The position numbers and the translations under genes are program-made. The notes beneath the pieces were generated by a model. It saw only the letters and a list, made by a program, of their open reading frames with translations, ran no database searches and was not told the DNA's origin. Below, one piece after another: positions 16,835-25,060 of a DNA stretch of 64,000 nucleotides. This DNA comes from CBDDIP01 sp965229005 (lineage in GTDB: Bacteria > Actinomycetota > Acidimicrobiia > Acidimicrobiales > Ilumatobacteraceae): NCBI GenBank assembly GCA_965229005.1, contig CBDDIP010000002.1, forward strand, positions 2,542,001 through 2,606,000, written 5' to 3'. The number at the start of each line of letters is the position of its first letter. Within the stretch, counting starts at the first letter, position 1.

Positions 16835-17820
16835 GCGAGAACGTGCGGGCGACCGCCCCGCTGCTCGAGCTGAGCGACCTGCGCGTCACGTTCGACACGC
16901 CCACCGGGCCGGCGCCTGCCGTGCGCGGCGTGAGCTTCTCGGTCCATGCCGGTGAAGCGGTGGCGGTGGTGGGGGAGTCGGGTTCGGGCAAGAGCGTCAG
17001 CATGCTGGCCACGCTCGGTCTCGTGCAGAACGCACGCGTCACGGGCTCGGCGCGCTACCGCGACACCGAGATGGTCGGCCTCGACCCGGCGCGGCTGCGC
17101 GAGATACGTGGCTCGCGCGTCTCGATGATCTTCCAGGATCCGATGACGTCGCTGAACCCGGTGCTGACCATCGGCAAGCAGCTGTCCCTCGTCATGCGGG
17201 CGCACTCGGACATCTCCAAGAAGGCCGCGGCCGCTCGCGCCGTCGAGCTGATCGACCGCGTCGCCATCCCGCAGGCCAAGCGGCGTTGCGACTCGTACCC
17301 GCACGAGCTGTCCGGCGGCATGCGCCAACGGGTGATGATCGCCATGGCGATCGCCAACGACCCCGAGGTGCTGATCGCCGACGAGCCGACCACCGCGCTC
17401 GACGTCACGGTGCAGGCGCAGATCATGGAGCTGCTCGGCAACCTGCGGCGCGAGCAGAACCTGGCGCTGGTGCTGATCACCCACGACCTCGGCGTCGTCG
17501 CCGGGGCTACCGATCGAGTGGTGGTGATGTACGCCGGCAGGGTGGCCGAGCACGGCGACGTCCGCCCGCTGTTCGCCTCGCCCAACCATCCGTACACGCG
17601 CGGGTTGCTCGATTGCCTGCCGCGCCTCGACGCCCGCCACGACGTGCAGGCGTCGATCCCTGGTGTGCCCGCCTCGCCGCAGTCGTTGCCGCCGGGCTGC
17701 GCGTTCGCGCCGCGCTGCTCGCGGGTCGAGCCCTCGTGCTCCGAGCACGAGCCGCAGCTCGAGCTCTTCGGCGGCACGTCGGTGGCGTGCAGCGTGGTCA
17801 CTCGCAAGGCGGCGGTGTGA
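16831..17820 (+). CDS. ABC transporter ATP-binding protein, DppD/OppD type
   Basis: 329 residues from GTG 16831 (GTGA overlap). Walker A GESGSGKS, Q-loop FQDPMTSL, ABC signature LSGGM, Walker B VLIADEPTTALD and switch histidine ITHD are all intact. The C-terminal Cys-rich oligopeptide-transporter extension is present (GCAFAPRCSRVEPSCSEHEP), which in this family binds an FeS cluster or zinc. Powers the importer with the DppF-type ATPase, whose gene overlaps by 4 bp. Confidence 0.93.
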   Translation: MSENVRATAPLLELSDLRVTFDTPTGPAPAVRGVSFSVHAGEAVAVVGESGSGKSVSMLATLGLVQNARVTGSARYRDTEMVGLDPARLREIRGSRVSMIFQDPMTSLNPVLTIGKQLSLVMRAHSDISKKAAAARAVELIDRVAIPQAKRRCDSYPHELSGGMRQRVMIAMAIANDPEVLIADEPTTALDVTVQAQIMELLGNLRREQNLALVLITHDLGVVAGATDRVVVMYAGRVAEHGDVRPLFASPNHPYTRGLLDCLPRLDARHDVQASIPGVPASPQSLPPGCAFAPRCSRVEPSCSEHEPQLELFGGTSVACSVVTRKAAV

Positions 17821-18839
17821 GCGAACCGAACCGCACCACCGAACCGATCCTGAGCGTGCGCAACCTCGTCAAGGAGTTCAAGGTGCGCGACCGCGGCCGC
17901 TCCGTCGTCGTGCACGCGGTGAGCGACGTCAGCTTCGACGTGATGCCCGGCGAGACACTGGCGTTGGTCGGCGAGTCCGGTTGTGGGAAGAGCACCACCG
18001 GCCGGTGCATCCTGCGCCTGATCGAGCCGACGAGCGGCGAGGTGCACTTCCAGGGTGCCGACCTGCTGCGCCTCGGTCGCAACGACATGCGCAAGGCGCG
18101 ACGCAACCTGCAGATCGTCTTCCAGGACCCGCAGGCGTCGCTGCACCCGCGAATGACGGTGCGCCGGCTGCTCAGCGAACCGCTCGAGGTGCAGGGCGTC
18201 GACGATCAGCAGGTGCGTGAGCGTGTCGACGAACTCGTGCGCCTCGTGCAGCTGCGCCCCGAACACCTCGATCGCTACCCGCACGAGTTCTCCGGTGGGC
18301 AGCGTCAACGCGTCGGCATCGCCCGCGCGCTCGCGATCTCGCCGGCGATGCTGGTGCTCGACGAACCCGTGTCGGCGCTCGACGTCAGCATCCAGGCCGA
18401 GATCATGCGCCTGCTGATCGACCTGCGCGAGCGGCTCGGCCTGTCGTTCGTGTTCATCGCCCACGACCTCGCCGTCGTGCGTCAGCTCGCCGACCGCGTG
18501 GCCGTGATGTACCTCGGCAAGATCGTCGAGGAGGGCGTCGCCGACGACGTCTACGACAACCCCCAGCACCCGTACACGCGCGCACTGCTCTCAGCCGTGC
18601 CGATCCCGGATCCGAACATCGAGCTGCACCGCCAGCGCATCGTGCTCAGTGGCGAGCTGCCCAGCCCGATCGACCCGCCGAGCGGTTGTCGCTTCCGCAC
18701 GCGCTGCTGGCGCGCGCAGGAGATCTGCGCGCTGGAGGAGCCGCCGCTCGTCGCCCGCGACGCGCCGCAACAAGTTGCCTGCCACTTCCCCGGAGTCGAC
18801 GTGCAGATCAGTGACTCGATCCAGTCGGAGCTCGGCTGA
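17817..18839 (+). CDS. ABC transporter ATP-binding protein, DppF/OppF type
   Basis: 340 residues from GTG 17817 (GTGA overlap). Walker A GESGCGKS, Q-loop FQDPQASLHPRM, signature FSGGQRQRVGIARAL, Walker B MLVLDEPVSALD, switch IAHD, and the C-terminal Cys-rich segment GCRFRTRCWRAQEIC. Second ATPase of the importer. The kinase gene begins 1 bp after its stop. Confidence 0.93.
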   Translation: MSEPNRTTEPILSVRNLVKEFKVRDRGRSVVVHAVSDVSFDVMPGETLALVGESGCGKSTTGRCILRLIEPTSGEVHFQGADLLRLGRNDMRKARRNLQIVFQDPQASLHPRMTVRRLLSEPLEVQGVDDQQVRERVDELVRLVQLRPEHLDRYPHEFSGGQRQRVGIARALAISPAMLVLDEPVSALDVSIQAEIMRLLIDLRERLGLSFVFIAHDLAVVRQLADRVAVMYLGKIVEEGVADDVYDNPQHPYTRALLSAVPIPDPNIELHRQRIVLSGELPSPIDPPSGCRFRTRCWRAQEICALEEPPLVARDAPQQVACHFPGVDVQISDSIQSELG

Positions 18840-18840
18840 G

Positions 18841-20391
18841 ATGGGAGCGCACGTGCTCGCCGTCGACCTCGGCTCCACCGGGATCAAGGTCGCGGTCGTC
18901 GATCCCGAGGGTCTGGTGCTGTCCGGCACGGGCGAAGTGCTGCCCCTGCTGTTCACCGACGACGGTGGCGCCGAGCAGGATCCCGAAGGGTGGTGGGACG
19001 CACTCGGTCGCTGCTCGCGGCGGGCCATCGCAGCGGCCGGCGTCAGTGGTGACGAGGTCGGCTTCGTCGCGGTGACGAGTCAGTACACATCGATCGTCGC
19101 CGTCGACGACCGTGGCGTGCCGCTGGGCAACGTGATCATGTGGATGGACCGCCGCGGCCGCCGTCATCACACTGCGATCGCGACCGCATCCACCGCCGAG
19201 CGGTGGCGCGAGGTGCACGGCGCCGCGCCGTCCGGCTACGACGACCTCGGCCACATCGCCTTCATCCGCGCCTGCTGGCCCGACGTGTACCAACGGGCGC
19301 GTGCGTTCGTCGAGCCGATGGACGCGCTCGCGGCGCGGCTCACCGGTCGCGTCACGTCCACGCAGAACACGGCCTTCCCGTTGTTCTCGGTGGACAACCG
19401 CACGTGGGGTGCAACGGCGTACAGCGACGAGCTCCTCGGCATGTCTGGCCTCGACCCGTCCAAGCTCGCAGAGCTGCTGCCGATGGGAACCCCGAGAGGT
19501 GCAGTCACCGCTGCGGCGGCGTCGCACCTCGGGATCAGCGCGTCGGCGGTCGTCGCCGACGCGACGATCGACTCGGTCACCTCGGCGATCGGCACCGGCG
19601 CCGTCGAAGGCTCGCGCTGCGGGCTGATCATCGGGACCACGTCGGTGATGGCCACGCACGTCGACAGCAAGCGACACGACCCGGAGCACGGGCTGACCAC
19701 TGCGCCGAGCCCGGTGCCGAACAGTTGGTTCCTGCTCGCCGAGAACGGCATGGGCGGCAAGAACCTCGACGTGTTCGTCAACCAGTTCGTGTTCGCCGAC
19801 GACGGCCTGTCGGCGCCAGCCGGTGACGACGCGTTCGATCGCGTGCTCGAGCTGGCCGCGACGTCGCCAGCCGGCGCGAACGGTGTGCTCTTCCTGCCAT
19901 GGCTGCTCGGCTCGATGGCCCCACGATTCGACCGACGCGTGCGCGCCGGCTTCCTCAACATCGGCCTCGGCACCACCCGCGCCGACCTGGCACGAGCGGT
20001 GCTCGATGGCGTCGGACTCAACGCCGCGTGGCTCCTCCCACACTTCGCCGAGCTGGCGCACACCTGCTACGGCGAGCTGTCCCTCGGCGGCGGGGGAGCA
20101 GCGTCGCCGCTGTGGGGTCAGGTCCTCGCTGACGCCACCGGTGTGTCGGTGCGCCGGTTGGAGAGCTCGCGCACCACGAACGCTCACGGCGCGGCGTTGC
20201 TCGCCCTCGTGCAGGCCGGCAGGGCCACGTTCGCCGACGTGCCGTCGATGTTGCGCACCGCCGAGGTGCACCACCCCGAACCCGTCGCCGAAGCGCGTGC
20301 TGTGCGGCGCCTACAGGCGATGACCGAGCTGCACCAGCACCTCGGACCGATCCACGATCTCCTCAATCATCACTCGGAGGCAATGCCATGA
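18841..20391 (+). CDS. FGGY-family carbohydrate/polyol kinase
   Basis: 516 residues from ATG 18841, directly after the DppF stop. FGGY fold: N-terminal phosphate-binding VLAVDLGSTGIKVAVVD, VTSQYTSIVAVD, MWMDRRGRRH, a second-domain GLIIGTTSVMATH, LGGGGAASPLWGQVLADATG (adenosine region) and ANAHGAALLALV-like NAHGAALLALV. It phosphorylates a sugar or polyol hydroxyl with ATP; the closest named group is xylulokinase-like, but the substrate is unknown. Its ATGA overlap with the next gene couples it to a lyase of a family that acts on phosphorylated amino alcohols, which points to a non-sugar or amino-polyol substrate. Confidence 0.88.
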   Translation: MGAHVLAVDLGSTGIKVAVVDPEGLVLSGTGEVLPLLFTDDGGAEQDPEGWWDALGRCSRRAIAAAGVSGDEVGFVAVTSQYTSIVAVDDRGVPLGNVIMWMDRRGRRHHTAIATASTAERWREVHGAAPSGYDDLGHIAFIRACWPDVYQRARAFVEPMDALAARLTGRVTSTQNTAFPLFSVDNRTWGATAYSDELLGMSGLDPSKLAELLPMGTPRGAVTAAAASHLGISASAVVADATIDSVTSAIGTGAVEGSRCGLIIGTTSVMATHVDSKRHDPEHGLTTAPSPVPNSWFLLAENGMGGKNLDVFVNQFVFADDGLSAPAGDDAFDRVLELAATSPAGANGVLFLPWLLGSMAPRFDRRVRAGFLNIGLGTTRADLARAVLDGVGLNAAWLLPHFAELAHTCYGELSLGGGGAASPLWGQVLADATGVSVRRLESSRTTNAHGAALLALVQAGRATFADVPSMLRTAEVHHPEPVAEARAVRRLQAMTELHQHLGPIHDLLNHHSEAMP

Positions 20392-21767
20392 CGTCCTCGT
20401 CACCGTTCCACCCCTACGCCGGTCGGTTCCCCGTCCACGCCGAGCTGCCCGAGGACGGCGTGCCGCGCGCCGAGATCCTCGAGACGCTGCGTCAGATGGC
20501 CACCGAGGAGGATCGCAAGGGTGACAGCGGACGCGTCTCCGGGTCGATCTACTCCGGCGATCACGACCACTACGCGTTCCAGGTGGAAGCGTTCGCCCAC
20601 TTCGCCCACGCCAACGTGCTCCAGCGCGACATGTACCCGAGCGCGACCAAGCTCGAGTCGGAGATCGTGGCGATGACCGCGGACATGCTCCACGGCGACG
20701 CCGACACGGGCGGCATCGTCACCTCCGGCGGCACCGAGAGCCTCGTCACCGCGATGCTGACCTACCGCGAGTGGGGCCGGAACCAGAAGGGCATCGAGCG
20801 GCCGCAGATCATCATGCCGGTCACGGCCCACCCCGGTCACGACAAGGGCTTCCACTACTTCGGCATCGACGTGATCAAGGCACCGGTCACCGACCAGTTC
20901 CAGGTCGACCTCGACTTCGTGCGCGCCAACATCGGACCGAACACCGTCGCGCTCGTCGGCAGCGCCGGCACGTACCCGCACGGCGTCGTCGACCCGATCC
21001 CCGAGCTCGGGCAGATCGCCCTCGAGCACGGCATCAACCTCCACGTGGACGGCTGCCTCGGCGGCTTCATCCTCGCCTGGGCCGCCGATCTCGGCTACCC
21101 GGTGACACCGTTCGACCTCCAGGTGCCGGGCGTGACGTCGATCTCCGCCGACACCCACAAGTACGGCTATGCGTTGAAGGGCACGTCGGTGCTGCTGTTC
21201 CGCCCGATGTCGCTGCGGCGCGAGCAGTACTTCATCATCTCCGGCTGGCCCGGTGGCATGTACGCCTCGCCGAGCATGGGTGGCAGTCGCTCCGGCGGGT
21301 TGATCGCGGCGACGTGGGCGTCGATGCTCAACCTCGGCCGATCCGGCTACCGCGAGATCGCGGCCGACATCTTCCGCACCGCTGGCGAGATCAAGGCCGC
21401 GGTGAAGATGCACCCCGAGCTGCAGCTGATCGGCGACTCGCTGTTCAACGTCGCCTTCCGCAGTGACGAGGTCGACATCTTCCACGTCAACGACGCGCTC
21501 GCCCAGCGCGGCTGGCGGATGAACGGCCTGCAGGTGCCGCCGGCGCTGCACTTCTGCGTCACCCGCCCGAACACGCAGCCGGGCGTCACCGAGGCGTTCG
21601 CCAACGATCTCGCCGAGTCCGTCGCCTACGCCAAGGACCCGCCCACGCCGATGCCCAAGAGCGGCGCCACCTACGGCTCGGGGGGTCGTGCCGTCGACCT
21701 CGACCGCGTCTTCTCCGGCACGTTCGACTACTTCGACAAGATCTACGACGTCGGCCCGCGCGACTGA
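20388..21767 (+). CDS. PLP-dependent sphingosine-1-phosphate-lyase-like aldolase/decarboxylase
   Basis: 459 residues from ATG 20388 (4-bp overlap with the kinase). Fold-type I PLP enzyme close in pattern to S1P lyase (group II decarboxylase superfamily): GIVTSGGTESLVTAML (PLP phosphate), HPGHDKGFHYFGI, LHVDGCLGGF (Asp to pyridine N), and SADTHKYGYALKG with Lys258 as the expected Schiff-base lysine. S1P lyases cleave phosphorylated long-chain bases to an aldehyde and phosphoethanolamine; bacterial relatives are known. Coupling to an ATP-dependent kinase and an importer suggests cleavage of a phosphorylated amino alcohol. Aspartate or glutamate decarboxylase activity is the main alternative. 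Confidence 0.85.
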   Translation: MTSSSPFHPYAGRFPVHAELPEDGVPRAEILETLRQMATEEDRKGDSGRVSGSIYSGDHDHYAFQVEAFAHFAHANVLQRDMYPSATKLESEIVAMTADMLHGDADTGGIVTSGGTESLVTAMLTYREWGRNQKGIERPQIIMPVTAHPGHDKGFHYFGIDVIKAPVTDQFQVDLDFVRANIGPNTVALVGSAGTYPHGVVDPIPELGQIALEHGINLHVDGCLGGFILAWAADLGYPVTPFDLQVPGVTSISADTHKYGYALKGTSVLLFRPMSLRREQYFIISGWPGGMYASPSMGGSRSGGLIAATWASMLNLGRSGYREIAADIFRTAGEIKAAVKMHPELQLIGDSLFNVAFRSDEVDIFHVNDALAQRGWRMNGLQVPPALHFCVTRPNTQPGVTEAFANDLAESVAYAKDPPTPMPKSGATYGSGGRAVDLDRVFSGTFDYFDKIYDVGPRD

Positions 21768-21780
21768 TCTCGATCGCGCT

Positions 21781-22245
21781 TCACCAGTAGGCGGCCATGA
21801 TCTCCGTCGCCCACGCCGGCTCGCGGATCTCGCCGCGGGCCATGAAGCCGGTCATGTGCGGCTTGATGTCGAGCACGGGTGTGCCGTCGATCGCGTCGAG
21901 GCCGCGAACGGTGATCGTGGTGCCGTCCACGCCGACCAGCGCGCACGTCGTCACGCCCAACCGGTTCGGGCGCACCCGACCACGCTGGGCGAAGATGCCC
22001 ACCTCCGGCCAGTCGGCTCGCCCGCGCGGTCGGCGGGCACCGAGCACGACGTCCTCCTCGGCCACCTGATGGAACTGGTAGACGACGTCGAGATGGGAGA
22101 ACGCATCGAGCCCGGTGACCGAGCCGGCGCCGAATCGATCGTCGAGCACGATCTGGCACACCTCGCCGTCCCAGCCGTCGTCGTCGGGTTCGATGCGACC
22201 GTCTCGAACGGTGCCGATGGGGACGAGTGCGATCGGAGCGTGCAT
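21781..22245 (-). CDS. trmO: tRNA (t6A37) N6-methyltransferase TrmO/TsaA
   Basis: 154 residues from ATG 22245. TrmO (UPF0066/YaeB) pattern: IALVPIGTVRDGR at the N-terminus, HLDVVYQFHQV, GIFAQRGRVRPNRLGVTTCALVGVDG (the RPNxxG motif) and LDAIDGTPVLDIKPHM. The family methylates N6-threonylcarbamoyladenosine at position 37 of some tRNAs using SAM and has a beta-barrel fold. Convergent with the lyase gene (13-bp gap, no terminator seen) and divergent from pncA. Confidence 0.88.
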   Translation of the reverse strand: MHAPIALVPIGTVRDGRIEPDDDGWDGEVCQIVLDDRFGAGSVTGLDAFSHLDVVYQFHQVAEEDVVLGARRPRGRADWPEVGIFAQRGRVRPNRLGVTTCALVGVDGTTITVRGLDAIDGTPVLDIKPHMTGFMARGEIREPAWATEIMAAYW

Positions 22246-22259
22246 GTGCTCAGCATTGC

Positions 22260-22277
22260 ATACAAGTTCAATACAAG
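22260..22277. repeat. direct repeat upstream of trmO
   Basis: ATACAAG twice, separated by TTCA (11-bp period), 15 bp upstream of the trmO start in an unusually AT-rich patch. It may be part of the promoter or an operator. Confidence 0.35.
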
Positions 22278-22361
22278 CAACGGCTGAGCTGGGGCGACGA
22301 ACGAACGGAACGTTCTCGGTCCCGTAACACCAATGAGCGCGCTGGCGACCACCGTGCGTCA

Positions 22362-22367
22362 TACCGT
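22362..22367 (+). promoter_or_regulatory. -10-like hexamer, pncA
   Basis: TACCGT 6 bp before ATG 22374; leaderless arrangement. Confidence 0.5.
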
Positions 22368-22373
22368 TCCCCC

Positions 22374-22946
22374 ATGGCGAGTGCGGTGATCGTGGTCGAC
22401 GTCCAGAACGACTTCTGTGAGGGTGGCGCCTTGGCCGTCGCCGGGGGAGCGGCGACCGCTGCCCGGATCACCGAACGTCTGCGCCTCGATGACTACGACC
22501 TCGCCGTGGCCACCCGCGACCACCACATCGACCCCGGCCGGCACTTCTCCGACCGCCCCAACTACGTCGACACGTGGCCGGTCCACTGCGTCGCCGGGAC
22601 GCACGGCGCCGAGATGCACCCCGATCTCGACCTCGGTCTGATCGAGGCGATCTTCGACAAGGGCGAGATGAGCGCGTCGTACTCCGGCTTCGACGGTCGA
22701 TGGGTGGGGCAGCGACTCCACACGTGGCTGACGATGCGCGACGTCGATCAGGTCGAGATCGTCGGCATCGCCACCGACCACTGCGTGAAGGCCACGGCGC
22801 TGGACGCCGTCCGTCTCGGCTACCGCACGATGGTTCGTCTCGATCTCACCGCCGGCGTCGACGTCGAGTCGACACGCCTGGCGATCGCCGAGCTGCGCGC
22901 CGCCGGTGTGCGCATCGACGATCGCACGGCGCTGATCGCCAGCTGA
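22374..22946 (+). CDS. pncA: nicotinamidase
   Basis: 190 residues from ATG 22374. Isochorismatase-like hydrolase that deamidates nicotinamide to nicotinate in NAD salvage. The catalytic triad is present: Asp9 (VIVVDVQNDF), Lys96 (FDKGEMS) and Cys137 (GIATDHCVKATA). The metal-binding region RDHHIDPGRHF and the PVHCVAGTHGAE motif match PncA rather than general isochorismatases. The upstream hexamer at leaderless spacing supports this start. Confidence 0.93.
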   Translation: MASAVIVVDVQNDFCEGGALAVAGGAATAARITERLRLDDYDLAVATRDHHIDPGRHFSDRPNYVDTWPVHCVAGTHGAEMHPDLDLGLIEAIFDKGEMSASYSGFDGRWVGQRLHTWLTMRDVDQVEIVGIATDHCVKATALDAVRLGYRTMVRLDLTAGVDVESTRLAIAELRAAGVRIDDRTALIAS

Positions 22947-23019
22947 CCTACGCTGCGCGTTGATGCGCCAGGGGTGGCGCACGCAAGCGGACTCCCGAAG
23001 GGGAGCAAGGGGCACTCAC

Positions 23020-23574
23020 ATGGCGCAAGCAACACTCGACATCCCGTACACCGAGGCGCGCAACCGCGGCACGGTGGCGATCCGGATCATCCTGGCGATC
23101 CCGCACACGATCCTCGTGTACGCGTGGGCCTACGCCGTGCAGCTGGTCTCGGTCATCCACTGGTTCATCCAGGTGTTCACCGGCAAGCGCAACGAAGGGC
23201 TGTTCAACTTCTCGAACAAGTACCTCGGCTACGCCACCCGCGTGTACACGTACGAAGGGTTGATGTTCGACCAGTACCCCGGGTTCATCGACGACCAGGG
23301 CAAGACGCCGGTGCAGTACTCGCTCACCGACAGCGGCACGGTGAACCGCCTCACCGTCGGGTTGCGTCTCATCTGGGCCATCCCGGCGATGCTGCTCGGT
23401 GCCGTCTTGATCCTTGCCGCGGTCGTCGTCACCGTCGTCTCCTGGTTCGCGATCGTGATCACCGGGTCGATGCCGCGCGGCATGTTCGACTTCCTGTTGC
23501 GCGTGCACAAGTACGCGGTTCAGCTGAACGCATACACGTTGCTGCTCACCGACGACTACCCGAAGTTCGCCTGA
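23020..23574 (+). CDS. DUF4389 membrane protein
   Basis: 184 residues from ATG 23020. Two hydrophobic blocks (IAIRIILAIPHTILVYAWAYAVQLVSVI-like at ~20-47 and LRLIWAIPAMLLGAVLILAAVVVTVVSWFAIVI at ~112-144) separated by a soluble segment with FTGKRNEGLF and RVYTYEGLM. This repeated half-pattern (FTGK...Y...Y and ITGSMPRGMFDFLLRVHKYAVQLNAY) is the DUF4389 signature. Function unknown. Confidence 0.85.
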   Translation: MAQATLDIPYTEARNRGTVAIRIILAIPHTILVYAWAYAVQLVSVIHWFIQVFTGKRNEGLFNFSNKYLGYATRVYTYEGLMFDQYPGFIDDQGKTPVQYSLTDSGTVNRLTVGLRLIWAIPAMLLGAVLILAAVVVTVVSWFAIVITGSMPRGMFDFLLRVHKYAVQLNAYTLLLTDDYPKFA

Positions 23575-23621
23575 CCCGCGATCAACCTGCACAGGTTCGT
23601 CGCATCGGCCGCACGAGCAGC

Positions 23622-23627
23622 TAGCGT
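23622..23627 (+). promoter_or_regulatory. -10-like hexamer, csp gene
   Basis: TAGCGT; transcription would start about 23634, giving a leader of ~40 nt that carries GGAG at 23664-23667. Confidence 0.4.
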
Positions 23628-23675
23628 GTTCGAGTCGGGCACGTTGCTCGACAGATGAAAATCGGAGTTCAGGCA

Positions 23676-23876
23676 ATGGCAAACGGCACCGTGAAGTTCT
23701 TCAACGCTCAGAAGGGCTACGGCTTCATTTCGCGAGAGGGCGGTGCCGACGTGTTCGTGCACTTCTCCAACATCGAGGGCAGCGGCTACCGCTCGCTCGA
23801 AGAGGGACAGAACGTCGAGTTCGAAATCGGCCAGGGACGCAAGGGTGACGAAGCCCTGAAGGTCAAGGTCGTCTGA
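23676..23876 (+). CDS. cold-shock protein (CspA family)
   Basis: 66 residues from ATG 23676, with GGAG 8 nt upstream; the in-frame ATG at 23655 would add seven residues foreign to the family. Single cold-shock domain with both RNA-binding motifs: RNP1 KGYGFI and RNP2 VFVHF. Binds single-stranded RNA/DNA as an RNA chaperone. Followed by a strong terminator hairpin, so monocistronic. Confidence 0.95.
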   Translation: MANGTVKFFNAQKGYGFISREGGADVFVHFSNIEGSGYRSLEEGQNVEFEIGQGRKGDEALKVKVV

Positions 23877-23887
23877 TCCAGTGATCC

Positions 23888-23927
23888 GGTGAGCGTGCGT
23901 GTGCCGCAAGGCGTGCGCACGCTCACC
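23888..23927 (+). terminator. strong stem-loop terminator after csp
   Basis: 12-bp perfect stem GGTGAGCGTGCG/CGCACGCTCACC with an inner CC-GCAA-GG arm. It lacks a T-tract, as is common in actinobacteria. Confidence 0.7.
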
Positions 23928-24015
23928 GTTGATCGCCCGGTGGTGGCATGGCAACGCCATGGCCGCCACTTCGTCGCGTCCGGTGTGAAGTCGCCGAGTC
24001 GGCCCGTCGGTTCGG

Positions 24016-25059
24016 TCAGTGACGGCTGGCGCCGCGCCACAGCTGCAGCGGGGTGAGATCGCGCGGTCCCTCGAACGGCACGGCCACCTCGGCACCGTCG
24101 AGGCCGGCCGACCAGTACGCCGCGCACACCACGTCGAGCACCTCTCGGCCGAACGCCGCGCTCATCAAGGGTGCGCGCTCCTTGGCGACGTCATCGACCA
24201 GCGCGCGCAGTTGGCCGAGGTACCCGAAGCTCTCCACGGCCGGAACGGGCGCCGAGGGCGGGGAGATGTCCACGGTGTCGCCGTTGTGCTCCAGCAGCGG
24301 GTGTGGCAGCAGCTCGGCGCGCACGGTCCCCGACGCGCTGGCCGCCTGCACGTCCCACACGGGGTCCGGTCCACCCTGCCAACTGGACACCACCGTGGCA
24401 ACGAGCCCGGTGCGGAACGTCAGCTGCACCTCGGCGTGTTCGTCGCTGCCGTGACCCTCGCCCCCGCGCAGGATGGCGGAGACGGCGATCGGCCGACCGG
24501 CCCCGGAGACACCAGCGGCGAGCATGGCGATCGCCAGCGGATGCACCCCGAGGTCGAACAGGGCACCGCCGCCCCACTCGTCGGAGGTGAACGCACCCCA
24601 GGTCGGCAGTCCCTGCAAGGTGCGAACTTCGAGGTGGGTCAGGGGTCCGAGCTCGCCGGTGCGGACCAGCAGCTGTTGCACGATCGGCGCGTAGGCGAGG
24701 TTCTCCGCATACAGCAGGCGCTGTCCGTGATCGGCCGCGGCATCGACGATGCGGTCGGCATCGTCGAGCGTCGTGCACAGCGGCTTCTCGAGGAGGACCG
24801 ATGCGCCCGCCTCGAGCAGTCGGATCGCGTCGTCGGCGTGGCACTGCGGCGGGGTGGCGACCACCACGATGTCGGCGTCACCGGGCAGATCGTCGTAGGT
24901 CACGGCGCGCGCACCCAGTTGCTCGGCCTGCTTGGCGGCCCGCTCGGCGCTGCGCGAGGCGACGGCGACCAGCTCGAAGCCGTTGAACTTCGCCGCCGCG
25001 GCGTGCGCCATGGAGATCCAGCCGGCGCCGTGCAACGCCACTCGCACCTGTTCGCTCAC
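24016..25059 (-). CDS. Gfo/Idh/MocA family NAD(P)-dependent oxidoreductase
   Basis: 347 residues from GTG 25059, 1 bp after the stop of the upstream gene. Rossmann N-terminus VALHGAGWISMAHAAAAKF, then ADIVVVATPPQCHADDAIRLLEAGASVLLEKPL, where EKPL holds the conserved catalytic-region lysine. The C-terminal substrate domain includes WGGGALFDLGVHPLAIAM (GxxxDxGxH). Acts on an unknown sugar or small substrate. Co-transcribed with a luciferase-like oxidoreductase. Confidence 0.88.
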   Translation of the reverse strand: MSEQVRVALHGAGWISMAHAAAAKFNGFELVAVASRSAERAAKQAEQLGARAVTYDDLPGDADIVVVATPPQCHADDAIRLLEAGASVLLEKPLCTTLDDADRIVDAAADHGQRLLYAENLAYAPIVQQLLVRTGELGPLTHLEVRTLQGLPTWGAFTSDEWGGGALFDLGVHPLAIAMLAAGVSGAGRPIAVSAILRGGEGHGSDEHAEVQLTFRTGLVATVVSSWQGGPDPVWDVQAASASGTVRAELLPHPLLEHNGDTVDISPPSAPVPAVESFGYLGQLRALVDDVAKERAPLMSAAFGREVLDVVCAAYWSAGLDGAEVAVPFEGPRDLTPLQLWRGASRH

Positions 25060-25060
25060 G

